From Nostoc sp. FACHB-110 (GTDB lineage: Bacteria; Cyanobacteriota; Cyanobacteriia; Cyanobacteriales; Nostocaceae), in contig NZ_JACJRU010000042.1 in assembly GCF_014697425.1 (NCBI RefSeq), forward strand, positions 1-36,692: a DNA stretch of 36,692 nt, read 5' to 3'. The notes under the pieces are model-generated. The model was not told where the DNA came from and ran no database searches. It saw nothing but the letters and a program-made list of their open reading frames with translations. Both the position numbers and the translations under genes were made by a program. Below are positions 9,001 to 16,935 of the stretch, one piece after another (the stretch's first letter is position 1; each line of letters opens with the position of its first letter).

Positions 9001-11713
9001 CGCCGTAGGCTTTAATTTTGAGTTCGTAGACTTTGACTTTTTCTAGTAATGTTGTAGCTTTGGCTAACACAACATCAACTAGTTGCTCCATTTGCTTAAA
9101 TTTACCAGCTAGATATGCTGCTTCTGCTGCTGTTTCATATAAAGATAAAGTCAATTCATATTGTGTTTCCCAACTATCAGAAGAAAGCAGTGCGATCGCG
9201 GTTATTAAGTATTTAATTGCTGCTGTATAAGCTGTTGATGATAAAGCTTTACGTCCAGCGATAAAATTCATTTGTGCTATTTCATTACGCTGGTCTTGAG
9301 AAGTTAGTAATTCTAAGGCTGTATTAAATTGATTAACCAGCTGAAAAATATTTTCTTCTCTTTGGTTTTCGGGAATATTTTCAAACAGTAATGTGCCGAT
9401 GTTTAAATGAATTTGTTTTTTCTGTTTTTCTGAAATTAAAGAATAAGCAGCTTGTTGTACTCTGTCATGAATAAATTTATATTTAGGTACTTGATTACTA
9501 ATATTTAAATTTTCTGGATTATGATAATTGTTGAGATTTTCTGGTAAATTATTACCAATTTGAAATAATTTATACAGGTCAGTTTGCGGTAAAATTATCC
9601 CTTCATGTAAAGCATTCCATAAATCAGTTGCCGTATCGACTACAGATTTTTCATAGACGATCGCCAAGGTTTTTAAATCAAATTCATTACCAATACAGGC
9701 GGCTAACTTTAAAACATTTTGTGTAGCAATAGGCAATTTTTTTATTTGCTGTGCCATAAAATCTACTACATCATCTGTCAGGGCAAATGCCTGTATTTCT
9801 TGCAAATTATATTGCCAATAACCTAAATCAAAATTAATTTTGATTGTGCCATCTTGATGTAAACATTTTAAAAACTGAGTTGCAAAAAAAGGATTTCCCT
9901 TGGTTTTGGCGAAAACCATTTGAGACAAAGGAATAGCAACTTCTTCCTGACAACCAAGGGTATCACTAATCAAAAGATTTAAATTTTCTTGAGTAAGCGG
10001 TGTTAAAGTAATTTGATTAATATTAATTCCGGCTGCGGCAATTTCTTTTAAAGTTAAATAAAGTGGGTGTGCTTGAGAAACTTCGTTATCTCGATATGCA
10101 CCAATTAATAAAAGACTGTCATTATCTTGATTATTATTTGCTGCTGTTTCAAATTCCCAAGCTTCACCTTCAAATATAGGAATCCAAGCATTTTCTTGAG
10201 TTGCTAATGAACCAAGAGCAGAATTTCTATTGTTAACATTAGCTTGACTCATCAATAGTTGAATAAACTGCAAAGAAGCTGAGTCTGCCCATTGCAAATC
10301 ATCTACAAAAATTACTAAAGGATGCTCTTGATTACTAAATACTTGAATAAATCTTTGAAATAATAAATTAAATCGATTTTGAGCAGCACTACCAGATAGT
10401 GTAGGAATCGCTGGCTGTTTACCAATAATTTGTTCGAGATGAGGAATTACATCAATAATTACTTGCGCTTGTTCTCCTAAAGCGGCAAGAATTTTGTCTT
10501 TCCATTGTTGAATTTGAGCATCGGTTTCTACTAAAATTTGTCCGATCAAATCCTGAAAAGCCTGCACTAATGCTGATAAGGGAATATCACGTTGAAATTG
10601 GTCAAATTTACCTTTGATGAAATAACTGTGCTGTCTAGCAATTGGTTTATGTACTTCATTAACTATAGCGGTTTTGCCAATTCCAGAACAGCCTGCAACG
10701 AGGATCATTTCTGTATTACCTCTGGCTACACGCTCAAAGGCTGCAAGTAAAGTAGCGACTTCTTGTTGACGACCATAAAGTTTTTCTGATATGAGAAAAC
10801 GGTCGGAAATATCTTTAGTTGCTAACTCAAAGTTTTGAACGTTACCATCTACTTGCAATTGATGATAACAAGTTTCTAAATCATATTTTAGTCCGTAGGC
10901 ACTTTGATAGCGGTCTTCAGCATTTTTAGCCATCAACTTACTAATAATTGCCGATAATATTGATGGATGATTTGGATTAATTTGGTGTAGGCTTGGTGGT
11001 TGTTTGGCAATGTGAGCGTGGACTAATTCAATCGGTTCAGTTGCGCTAAAGGGTAACTGGCCCGTTAGGAGTTCAAAAAAGCTTACACCTAGAGAATAGA
11101 AATCACTGCGATAATCAATACCACGGTTCATCCTCCCTGTTTGTTCTGGTGATATGTAAGCTAGCGTTCCTTCTAAGATGTTAGGATTTTTCAGGTATTG
11201 AATTTCTCTGGGTAGAAGAGTTGCAATGCTAAAGTCGATGATTCTAACTTCTAAAGTATCAGGATTAATTAAAATATTTGCTGGTTTAATATCTTTATGA
11301 ATGATACGATTATGATGCAGTTCTCCTAAAATAGAGGCGATCGCTATAGCGATCGGAAAAAATTCTTTGAGTGTAATCTCTGATTCTGCTGCAATTTTGC
11401 GATGTCTTACCCATTCTTTGAGAGATATCCCACCAAAGTCCTCCATGATTAAGGCATAGCCATTGCGATGGTTTTCTAAGCACAGAGGTTGAATGATTCC
11501 AGGTACGTTGAGGTTTTTGGTAATTGTATATTGATTGCGGAATTGAGCAATTTCACTGAAGGTAGGATATTCATTGCGTATCAATTTAATTACCACAGGC
11601 ATTTGGTCTTGTTCTCGAATGCCTCGGTAAACTAATGTTTTGCTGCCATAATAAATTTGTTCGAGAATTTGATAGCCAATCAGGGAAAACACTTTATCAG
11701 AGGAGATTAACAT
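6047..11713 (-). CDS. Giant dual Ser/Thr and histidine kinase (Hst type, 1888 aa)
   Basis: Domain order: Ser/Thr kinase (about 13-285; Lys43, catalytic loop HKDIKPAN at 139-146, D160 in DFS, SPEQ at 188-191); a large AAA-type ATPase (Walker A GCSGIGKT at 341-348, Walker B LVIFVDD ending at 472); a long alpha-helical TPR-like region to about 1390; a GAF domain (about 1395-1560); a coiled coil; and a histidine kinase (H-box His1639 in AGIAHEINNP, N-box Asn1782, DNGVGM from 1823, then GTGLGL). HKD and DFS replace the textbook HRD and DFG, but the catalytic Asp and metal-binding Asp remain. This architecture is that of the cyanobacterial HstK/PknE-like dual kinases. The protein is presumably cytoplasmic, with GAF as small-molecule sensor. 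It converges on the P450 gene with a 68-bp gap. A related sensor kinase lies near Nostoc terpene clusters, from memory. Its substrate and response regulator are not visible. Confidence 0.93.
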   Translation of the reverse strand: MLISSDKVFSLIGYQILEQIYYGSKTLVYRGIREQDQMPVVIKLIRNEYPTFSEIAQFRNQYTITKNLNVPGIIQPLCLENHRNGYALIMEDFGGISLKEWVRHRKIAAESEITLKEFFPIAIAIASILGELHHNRIIHKDIKPANILINPDTLEVRIIDFSIATLLPREIQYLKNPNILEGTLAYISPEQTGRMNRGIDYRSDFYSLGVSFFELLTGQLPFSATEPIELVHAHIAKQPPSLHQINPNHPSILSAIISKLMAKNAEDRYQSAYGLKYDLETCYHQLQVDGNVQNFELATKDISDRFLISEKLYGRQQEVATLLAAFERVARGNTEMILVAGCSGIGKTAIVNEVHKPIARQHSYFIKGKFDQFQRDIPLSALVQAFQDLIGQILVETDAQIQQWKDKILAALGEQAQVIIDVIPHLEQIIGKQPAIPTLSGSAAQNRFNLLFQRFIQVFSNQEHPLVIFVDDLQWADSASLQFIQLLMSQANVNNRNSALGSLATQENAWIPIFEGEAWEFETAANNNQDNDSLLLIGAYRDNEVSQAHPLYLTLKEIAAAGININQITLTPLTQENLNLLISDTLGCQEEVAIPLSQMVFAKTKGNPFFATQFLKCLHQDGTIKINFDLGYWQYNLQEIQAFALTDDVVDFMAQQIKKLPIATQNVLKLAACIGNEFDLKTLAIVYEKSVVDTATDLWNALHEGIILPQTDLYKLFQIGNNLPENLNNYHNPENLNISNQVPKYKFIHDRVQQAAYSLISEKQKKQIHLNIGTLLFENIPENQREENIFQLVNQFNTALELLTSQDQRNEIAQMNFIAGRKALSSTAYTAAIKYLITAIALLSSDSWETQYELTLSLYETAAEAAYLAGKFKQMEQLVDVVLAKATTLLEKVKVYELKIKAYGAQNKALEAIQTALIVLKQLGVDFPENPTQYDVQLAMTEAMSNLTQKGIEELINLPEMTAACSLAVMRILSNALFFAYSVSPELFPLIVIKQINISRQNGNAPLSAFAYVLYGMILCNVVKDIESGYQFGKLALSLLTKYNAREVESRVKQVFNAGIHHWKQHPQEILKPLLESYAIGLETGDLEFAALSIQSYCLSCYFVGKELIWLEREIASYSQAISETNQERAFKWNEIYRQSILNLLGNGEYPWILIGEAYDEEKMLPIHLANQDGIGLLHLYVNKLYLCYLFQQYPQAIENANIAEKYLDSGTGQLHVPLFYFYDSLARLAVYNTSTTTEQSSILDKVRANQEKIQKWADHASMNYLHKFYLVEAEQYRVTGKYLEAIDYYERAIVLAKENHYINEEALANELAAKFYLEWGKEKIAKTYLTDAYYCYVRWEAKAKVDDLEKCYPQLLMPILQREKISIQLAEKIAVSTSQSLSHQTSNQIVNSSKTSISDSLDLATVIKASQALSGEIEMEQLLSKLMQVVMENAGASKSALILSEADNLELRVTATSSDINLAPITTQFPSISVEPSNDIPITLMKYVKRTGEVFVADDVKTIAFLASDRYIIHNQPKSLLCIPIVNQGKLLGILYLENNLTTGAFTRDRIEVIKLLTTQAAISLENAILYENLAKANQSLAEYSHSLEEKVETRTQELYHKNQHLQQTLQELQRTQAQLIQSEKMSSLGQMVAGIAHEINNPINFIHGNIAHTTEYVQDLLDLLTIYQEEYPHPSDLVQEKAAEIDIDFLAEDLRKILDSMKLGSSRIRNIVLSLRNFSRLDESDMKVVNIHEGIDNTLMILRHRLKGKNDYSEIEVIKNYAQIPAVSCYPGQLNQVFMNILSNAIDALDESIVSQHVVKPQIRISTELISTNHLRICIADNGVGMPESVKQKIFDPFFTTKPVGSGTGLGLSISYQVIVDKHKGQLTCNSTVGQGTELVIEIPIH

Positions 11714-11872
11714 TGCAGCAATGTAAATAATATTTTTACTAGATTTAGTATTCCCCTGAATTTAGATTGGTTAACGTCAAAAATTTTTTTACTGTATTAG
11801 ACTGATAAGGTATTTATACCTTTTAATCGTGAGTATTGTAACCATTTGTTAAGTGTATTTAATCAATGTACA

Positions 11873-12406
11873 CTAAATTTCTTGACACTGAGGAAAAGCA
11901 GATTTTCTCATAAAACTTACTAATGTTCTTTTTTCTTGGGAATTTAGTAAGGTAATATCATCGTTATTAATTCTATTTCTCTCAATGAGAGCTACATCTT
12001 TATTAATATTTGGACAAGTAACATAAGCATACTTAGATTTATAGGTTGGGCTTAAATACTGGGTAAGATTATTTGATTTATTGTTGGGTATATAAATCTT
12101 CAAAAAAACTTCTTTTTTCTGTTGAGAACCTGTATATGTTCTAGCTTCTGTCTTGATTGCTAAACCAGTATTTATAGCATTAACTAGAGTACTCCAAGTA
12201 GCAGTATTTTCTCTAGTTTGTTTTCGTGTTCTGCTTCTACTATAAGAACTTCTTGATAACCTTGGTTGAGTTTTATGCACAATATTTGTCTTTTTTAAGG
12301 TGTTTCTTCTTGTATATCCTTTACTAGATTTACAACCAAATTGAGTTAATAGTAACGCTGTTAATAAAACTATTAAAATTGAGTTTTTGGTAAAATTTAA
12401 ACGCAT
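11873..12406 (-). CDS. Hypothetical protein with lipoprotein-like or secretion signal (177 aa)
   Basis: I do not recognise the family. Starting at the ATG at 12406, the protein begins MRLNFTKNSI, followed by a hydrophobic stretch (about 9-20) and QFGC with Cys25, which resembles a bacterial lipoprotein signal although the lipobox is weak. The next 50 residues are rich in Arg, Lys, Ser and Thr, and the C-terminal 100 look like a small mixed alpha/beta domain containing two more Cys. A longer frame opens at a TTG (12493) but would bury the signal. No strong ribosome-binding site is visible for either start. It lies 159 bp upstream of the giant kinase on the same strand, so a shared transcript is possible. 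Confidence 0.6.
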   Translation of the reverse strand: MRLNFTKNSILIVLLTALLLTQFGCKSSKGYTRRNTLKKTNIVHKTQPRLSRSSYSRSRTRKQTRENTATWSTLVNAINTGLAIKTEARTYTGSQQKKEVFLKIYIPNNKSNNLTQYLSPTYKSKYAYVTCPNINKDVALIERNRINNDDITLLNSQEKRTLVSFMRKSAFPQCQEI

Positions 12407-12623
12407 ATATAGCAATCTGATTTGATTTCTGAACTTACTTGTGAAAGTAGGTAACAGGGTTTGGAAACTGTACTGAGTTTTTTGCCAAATCAAATACGAG
12501 TCATAGATAAATTAAAAAACTGGAGCTTGCCTGAGTATAAGTAAACCACTTTGACTCGATACTTGATATATTTTAGCTACACTTTTGCTGTTACGTTTTG
12601 CGTAATAACTCGGAAAACTTGCC

Positions 12624-12673
12624 CAGATGGATTGGAAATTATTGTCTAAGTCTGGCTTCTACTAATCCATCTG
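12624..12673. repeat. Inverted repeat in the gap upstream of the lipoprotein-like gene
   Basis: CAGATGGATT (12624-12633) and AATCCATCTG (12664-12673) are perfect 10-bp inverted copies with 30 bases between. A T-run follows at 12682-12688 on the plus strand, but no plus-strand gene precedes it. The remaining part of 12407-12798 holds one copy of an interspersed repeat near 12727-12753 (GGGCGGACAAGATGTCCACC onwards) related to those at 15163-15249. Confidence 0.45.
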
Positions 12674-12798
12674 TCTCAATCATTTTTTTAATTGGTCAGC
12701 TTTTCCATATTTAATTTGCATAATATGGGCGGACAAGATGTCCACCCCACAAGAGTGTGATGTAATTGCAATATGCAAAATAGATGTTTTTTAGTTTA

Positions 12799-14982
12799 TT
12801 AATCTTTAGTTTTGCTTTTATCTGAGCGATGAGGCAATGATAATTCGCCAAATTTTGGACTCCACCAACCTTTAGCTGTATTAAAATAAGCAACATCTTT
12901 ATGCTTTTTATCTTGACGAGATTGAGGATGAGAACACCGCAACATCGTCTTTTCTTGTCCATCTTTTGTGTAGCTGTACTCTTCTAAAGGCTGTTGACAT
13001 ACAGGGCAAGGATGGGTGGTTAACTTATTAGGAGCCTTTTGTTTAACGTTACTTTCTTGGTTGTGAGGTGCTGACCAAGATTTAGTACGATCGCTCCAAA
13101 ATAGCACCACATTATCACAGCCGCTTGTACACTTGAGAAAGTATTTTTTCTTGAGCTTTGTACTTGGAATTTTAGACAGGGAATGACTGCACGTAGGGCA
13201 TTTAGTACGGGAAGTTTCATACTTGCGTTCAACTGTGGTTTTATTCACAGATGCAGGTGCAATTAAAGTTTTGGCTTGAGAAAGTGCAGGGACAAAATAA
13301 TCTTGATTCCAAGTAGTCAGATATTGCTGCCAAGAGTGTTTACCAAGTGCGATCGCATCTAAAGCATCTTCCATTTTCGCAGTAAATTCGGCTTCTAATA
13401 AATCTGGTAATGCTTTTTGTAAAAAAGCGTCTACTTCTAAACCCAAAGCTGTCGGCTGGAGGCTGTCTTTAGTTAACTGCACATAATCACGCTTTTTGAG
13501 TGTAGCCACTGTGGGAGCATAGGTACTAGGACGACCAATACCTTTGCGTTCCATCAGTTGGACTAACTTCGGTTCGCTATAACGTGGTGGCGGTTGGGTT
13601 TGTTTTTTCTCTGATGCGGCTTTTTCGAGAGTTAGTGCTTGTCCCTGTTGCAGTGGCGGTAAAACTGAGTCTTTACTGAGATTATTCCAATACTTTGCAT
13701 AGCCGTAGAATTCAATTACCTGCCCTCTAGCTAGCCATAATAGATTACCAGAAGCAGTAATTACTTGCGTTTTCCGAAGTTGGGCAGATTTACACTGAGA
13801 AGCGATCGCCCGTTTCCAAATCATCACATATAAGTTAAACTCATCGTCTGGGATTTCTTGCCTTAACTGGACACTGGGTCGAAAAATATCTGTAGGGCGA
13901 ATTGCTTCATGGGCTTCTTGGGCGGTTTTACTGCTGCGATGTTTAGCAAGTTGCTGCGGTACATTTGTCGGGTCATTTTGCTCTAACCACTGACGCGCAT
14001 TTTGACAAAATTCAGGACTCAACATTACTGAGTCTGTTCGCATATAAGTAATTAGCCCCGCTTCATACAACTTTTGCGCCAACAGCATCGTTTTATCGGG
14101 GGAAAATCTCAGCTTAGAACCTGCGGCTTGCTGAAGGGTGGAAGTGGTAAATGGTGGCGGTGGCTGGCGATAAACAGTTTTGCCCTCGACTTGCATCACT
14201 TGATGGGGATATTTTTGTGCTTCTTCTACTAACCTTGTGGCTTCCGCTTCAGATAAAACCCGCTTACTCTCTTTGACTTGCTCTTTATTAGCTGCTGCAT
14301 CATCATTAGTATCTGCTTCTTGCGGTTGTGCTTCTTGATGTGAGTCAGTTGTGCCGTTGTAAAAAGCCCGGAATCCTTGGGCGTAATCAACCCAAACGTT
14401 CCAATAATCTTGCGGAACAAACGTTTGAATTTCGCGTTCTCGCTGACAGATAAGATGTAGTGTGGCACTTTGGACTCTGCCAACGCTTTTGGCTCCGTTG
14501 TTTAATGCCCAAACTAAAGGACTACCTTTGTAGCCTACCAACTTGTCTAGACAATCTCGGCATAACCCTGCACCGACTAAGTTGAAATCAAGTTTTCTGG
14601 CTTGAGCGATCGCACTTTTGACTGCTGATGCTGTAATCTCTGTATAGACTACCCGCTTGGGTTCTTTCAATCCCAACACTTGCGCTAAATGCCAAGCGAT
14701 GGTTTCCCCTTCTCGGTCTGGGTCAGTTGCCAAAACGACTTCCGAAACTTGTTTGGCGGCTGCTTTAAGTTGTTGAATGGTTTCTTTAGCACGCTGATCC
14801 CGCGCTACATAGTCACATTTCACGCTCTGCCCTTCCATCCTAAAACCCAGCGAATCATCGCCAGAGTTACTTAATTCCCGAATGTGACCACAACTAGCAC
14901 GGACAATCCAATCTGCACCCAGAATTTGGCTAAGTTTTTTGACTTTACCCGGTGATTCCACAACAAGAAGCCGCTTCGACAT
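12799..14982 (-). CDS. topA: Type IA DNA topoisomerase (TopA family, short form)
   Basis: Relaxes negative supercoils through a 5'-phosphotyrosine intermediate. From the ATG at 14982 (MSKRLLVVESPGK) the TOPRIM domain has Glu9 and DPDREGE at 87-93. GRVQS follows in the central region, and the active-site Tyr313 lies in LITYMRTDS. Two C-terminal zinc-ribbon segments follow (CPTC...C..C and CPVC...C). The 727 residues are shorter than the 865 of E. coli TopA, and an acidic, Asp/Glu/Ala-rich insert (about 215-245) interrupts the central domain. A TTG 42 bases upstream would add 14 residues without a better ribosome-binding site. GAKSVGRVQSATLHL departs from the usual SAGRVQSPAL, so this may be a second, divergent paralogue rather than the main topoisomerase I. 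Confidence 0.9.
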   Translation of the reverse strand: MSKRLLVVESPGKVKKLSQILGADWIVRASCGHIRELSNSGDDSLGFRMEGQSVKCDYVARDQRAKETIQQLKAAAKQVSEVVLATDPDREGETIAWHLAQVLGLKEPKRVVYTEITASAVKSAIAQARKLDFNLVGAGLCRDCLDKLVGYKGSPLVWALNNGAKSVGRVQSATLHLICQREREIQTFVPQDYWNVWVDYAQGFRAFYNGTTDSHQEAQPQEADTNDDAAANKEQVKESKRVLSEAEATRLVEEAQKYPHQVMQVEGKTVYRQPPPPFTTSTLQQAAGSKLRFSPDKTMLLAQKLYEAGLITYMRTDSVMLSPEFCQNARQWLEQNDPTNVPQQLAKHRSSKTAQEAHEAIRPTDIFRPSVQLRQEIPDDEFNLYVMIWKRAIASQCKSAQLRKTQVITASGNLLWLARGQVIEFYGYAKYWNNLSKDSVLPPLQQGQALTLEKAASEKKQTQPPPRYSEPKLVQLMERKGIGRPSTYAPTVATLKKRDYVQLTKDSLQPTALGLEVDAFLQKALPDLLEAEFTAKMEDALDAIALGKHSWQQYLTTWNQDYFVPALSQAKTLIAPASVNKTTVERKYETSRTKCPTCSHSLSKIPSTKLKKKYFLKCTSGCDNVVLFWSDRTKSWSAPHNQESNVKQKAPNKLTTHPCPVCQQPLEEYSYTKDGQEKTMLRCSHPQSRQDKKHKDVAYFNTAKGWWSPKFGELSLPHRSDKSKTKD

Positions 14983-15162
14983 GACACTGTTTTGAAGACT
15001 CAAAGATGAAAGGGATAATACCAATTTAATATGAAGCGCAGATATACGAATGGTTGCGATCGCTCAATCTCCCCATAGAAGTGAAATTCAGAGGCGTTTT
15101 CCCAATGCCAAGATTTTATATTGGACTTAGGGACTTCCAAGTAAAAAAATCTCCAAAATTTT

Positions 15163-15249
15163 CTTGTGGGATGGGTGTCCTCACCCGTCAAATCCTGAGG
15201 GCGGGCAAGACTTGTACTGAGCTTGCCGAAGTATGCTCACCCCACAAGA
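15163..15249. repeat. Two adjacent interspersed repeats (CTTGTGGG family)
   Basis: 15163-15190 starts TTCTTGTGGGATGGGTGTCC. 15200-15249 is the inverted partner of 20259-20308: a 32-base core at 15204-15235 is identical to the reverse complement of 20273-20304, and the flank matches at 16 of 19. The core carries GGCAAG and CTTGCC as a 6-bp stem. These look like the short repeats scattered through Nostoc-type intergenic DNA. Confidence 0.7.
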
Positions 15250-15258
15250 TGAATAACT

Positions 15259-15390
15259 TAAGTAAGTCGGTGTAAATAAGTATTGTTGGAATAAGGCAGG
15301 GGGCAGGGGGCAGGGAGCAGGGGGGAAAAAGCGTTTGAGCCTTATTTACTTTTCTTCACATAGTTTGGTTTTATTGCATCGACTTACTTA
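15259..15390. mobile_element. MITE-like element with terminal inverted repeats and a G-rich tandem core
   Basis: The left end (15259-15279, starting TAAGTAAGTCGGTG) matches the reverse complement of the right end (15371-15390, ending CATCGACTTACTTA), with two mismatches and one indel. Both outer ends begin with TA, which fits TA target duplication. The 132-bp element has no open frame. Inside, 15295-15325 is a tandem GGGGGCA-type repeat. It lies between topA and the channel gene, both on the minus strand. The remainder of 14983-15465 holds a HIP1 site near 15057 and the repeats at 15163-15249. Confidence 0.6.
15295..15325 (+). repeat. G-rich tandem repeat with G-quadruplex pattern
   Basis: GGCAG-type units repeat here and give four runs of three or more G separated by CA, CA and AGCA, an ideal intramolecular quadruplex pattern on the plus strand. 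It is about 310 bp upstream of the topoisomerase start. Confidence 0.6.
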
Positions 15391-15465
15391 TTTCTTGGAA
15401 ATCCCTTAGCAAAACTCTGTGTCATTTTGCCTTTACTTGAGCAAGCCTTGGCGTTTTAGGTAATA

Positions 15466-16530
15466 TCAGCTTTTTTTCGGCTTGCGTAATCTTTGCGAAC
15501 CAATTGGGACGAGAACTTGGTTAAGACTCCGCAACTGTTCAGCTGTACCCATACAAATGAGCGTGTCTCCTGGCATTAAAACAGTTTCGCCAGTGGGGCC
15601 GCCAATGAGATTACCATCTATACGGCGAATAGCTAAGACTAATGCCCCAGTTTGCGATCGCAACTTCGCTTTTTGCAATGTTTGACCCACAAACGGACAG
15701 TAAGCCGGATCAAGTAAAAATTCTTCCATATATAGCTGACGGTCTGCACCTGAAAGAATCCCATCTACAAAGTCTAAAACCTGTGGTCTGAGGGCAGCCG
15801 CCGCCATCCGCTTTCCCCCCGTGATATACGGTGAAATTACGGCATCTGCACCACCTCGCTGTAGTTTTTGTAACGCTTCTTCTGTACTGGCGCGAGCGAT
15901 CGCCCGAATACTCGGATTTAAAGTTTTTGCTGATAACACTGTGTATAAATTTTCTGCATCTGAAGGTAGTGCTGCGACTATACAAATTGCTCTTTCAATC
16001 CCCACATGAAACAGCGTATCATCTAGGGTTGCATCACCCTGGTATACTATATAACCTTCTCCTTGCGCTCGTTGCACAGATTCAAACTCCGAATCTATGA
16101 CTACAAAAGGTACACTCTCAGCCCGAAATTCCCTGGCAATTTGCCGACCAGTACGACTAAATCCACAAATTATATAGTGTCCTGTCAAGGATTCCATTAA
16201 CCGCCTCTGTTGTCGTAGCCGAATTCCTTCTTGAAAGTAGCCTTCAATGATTGCTTCTGTAAATCTATTGACAATGTAACCAATATTGATCACACCCAAC
16301 AAAATCAGGGCAATGGTAAACAAGCGTCCTCGGCTGCCTAGTGGATGCGTTTCGCCATATCCTACCGTAGCCAAAGTAATCACTGTCATGTAAGCAGCAT
16401 CTTCCCATGACCACCCCTCTACAACTCTGTACCATAAAGTGCCAATGAAGAACACACCGCCCAGGGCTAATGCTCCTACCATCAACTCTTTTTGAATACG
16501 TTGATATTTTCTCTCAAGTGTGGAATACAA
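15466..16530 (-). CDS. Two-helix K+ channel with RCK (TrkA-N/TrkA-C) domains
   Basis: A tetrameric potassium channel subunit of the MthK/Kch type in the inner membrane. Residues 16-35 form the first membrane helix, 42-52 the pore helix, TVGYG at 55-59 the selectivity filter, and 68-90 the second helix. A cytosolic RCK domain follows, with nucleotide-binding loop GFSRTG (123-128; the central Gly of GxGxxG is Ser), then a TrkA-C domain (about 245-345). Gating by a nucleotide or Ca2+ is expected from the family but the ligand is not readable. The start is a TTG at 16530 with no clear ribosome-binding site; the next in-frame Met (residue 17) would cut into the first helix, so TTG is kept. It is transcribed away from argD. 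Confidence 0.9.
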   Translation of the reverse strand: MYSTLERKYQRIQKELMVGALALGGVFFIGTLWYRVVEGWSWEDAAYMTVITLATVGYGETHPLGSRGRLFTIALILLGVINIGYIVNRFTEAIIEGYFQEGIRLRQQRRLMESLTGHYIICGFSRTGRQIAREFRAESVPFVVIDSEFESVQRAQGEGYIVYQGDATLDDTLFHVGIERAICIVAALPSDAENLYTVLSAKTLNPSIRAIARASTEEALQKLQRGGADAVISPYITGGKRMAAAALRPQVLDFVDGILSGADRQLYMEEFLLDPAYCPFVGQTLQKAKLRSQTGALVLAIRRIDGNLIGGPTGETVLMPGDTLICMGTAEQLRSLNQVLVPIGSQRLRKPKKS

Positions 16531-16665
16531 GGTTATTTTTCACCAGTGTTTCTCGTTTAAGGATAGTAACAAGGGAACAGGCTTAGGGGAACTCTTAACA
16601 GGGGTTTTTACTTAAACCTACCAGTCAGAAGAAACGAACAGGCTATAAACCTTCTCATATAATCT

Positions 16666-16801
16666 AGGACTTACGCAAGAACTCTCTCAAACTCTCATTC
16701 CTCAGTGACCTCTGCGCCGACCGAAGTTTGCTCAACGGAGGGAACCTCCGCACGCAACTTCTCTCTGTGGTTCGTTTTTCCATAACTTGTGCGTAAATCC
16801 T
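16666..16801. mobile_element. TIR element, copy A, with 7-bp target-site duplication
   Basis: It begins AGGACTTACGCAAG and ends CTTGTGCGTAAATCCT, imperfect inverted ends. It is flanked by identical 7-mers ATAATCT (16659-16665 and 16802-16808), the signature of transposition. It shares ends and interior with copy B (26950-27040). Relative to B it carries about 45 extra bases containing the palindrome CGGAGGGAACCTCCG. There is no open frame, so it is non-autonomous. It lies between the divergent K+ channel and argD genes; the rest of 16531-16935 shows nothing distinctive. Confidence 0.8.
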
Positions 16802-16935
16802 ATAATCTTCTAATCTCTCTTTTGCCTATTACCTATTTCCTCTCCCGAAGAAAGATAAATCACAAGAAATTTTTAACAATTTCGAGGAAACTAGTAAGTG
16901 AGTGTAAGATTAAAAATTTTTCAGGAGGAGCGGTA

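Noticed and set aside
11807..11822. AAGGTATTTATACCTT dyad upstream of the giant kinase
   Set aside because: Palindromic but AT-rich and only 16 bp; it could arise by chance, so it is not listed as a regulatory site.
12711..12962. Minus-strand open frame of 83 codons at the end of topA
   Set aside because: Overlaps the topoisomerase gene in another frame and continues into a repeat; no ribosome-binding site or recognisable domain.
16789..16935. N-terminal extension of ArgD by 49 residues
   Set aside because: It is basic and hydrophobic without conservation and reads through the TIR element end; AGGAGGAG before the GTG at 16936 defines the start.
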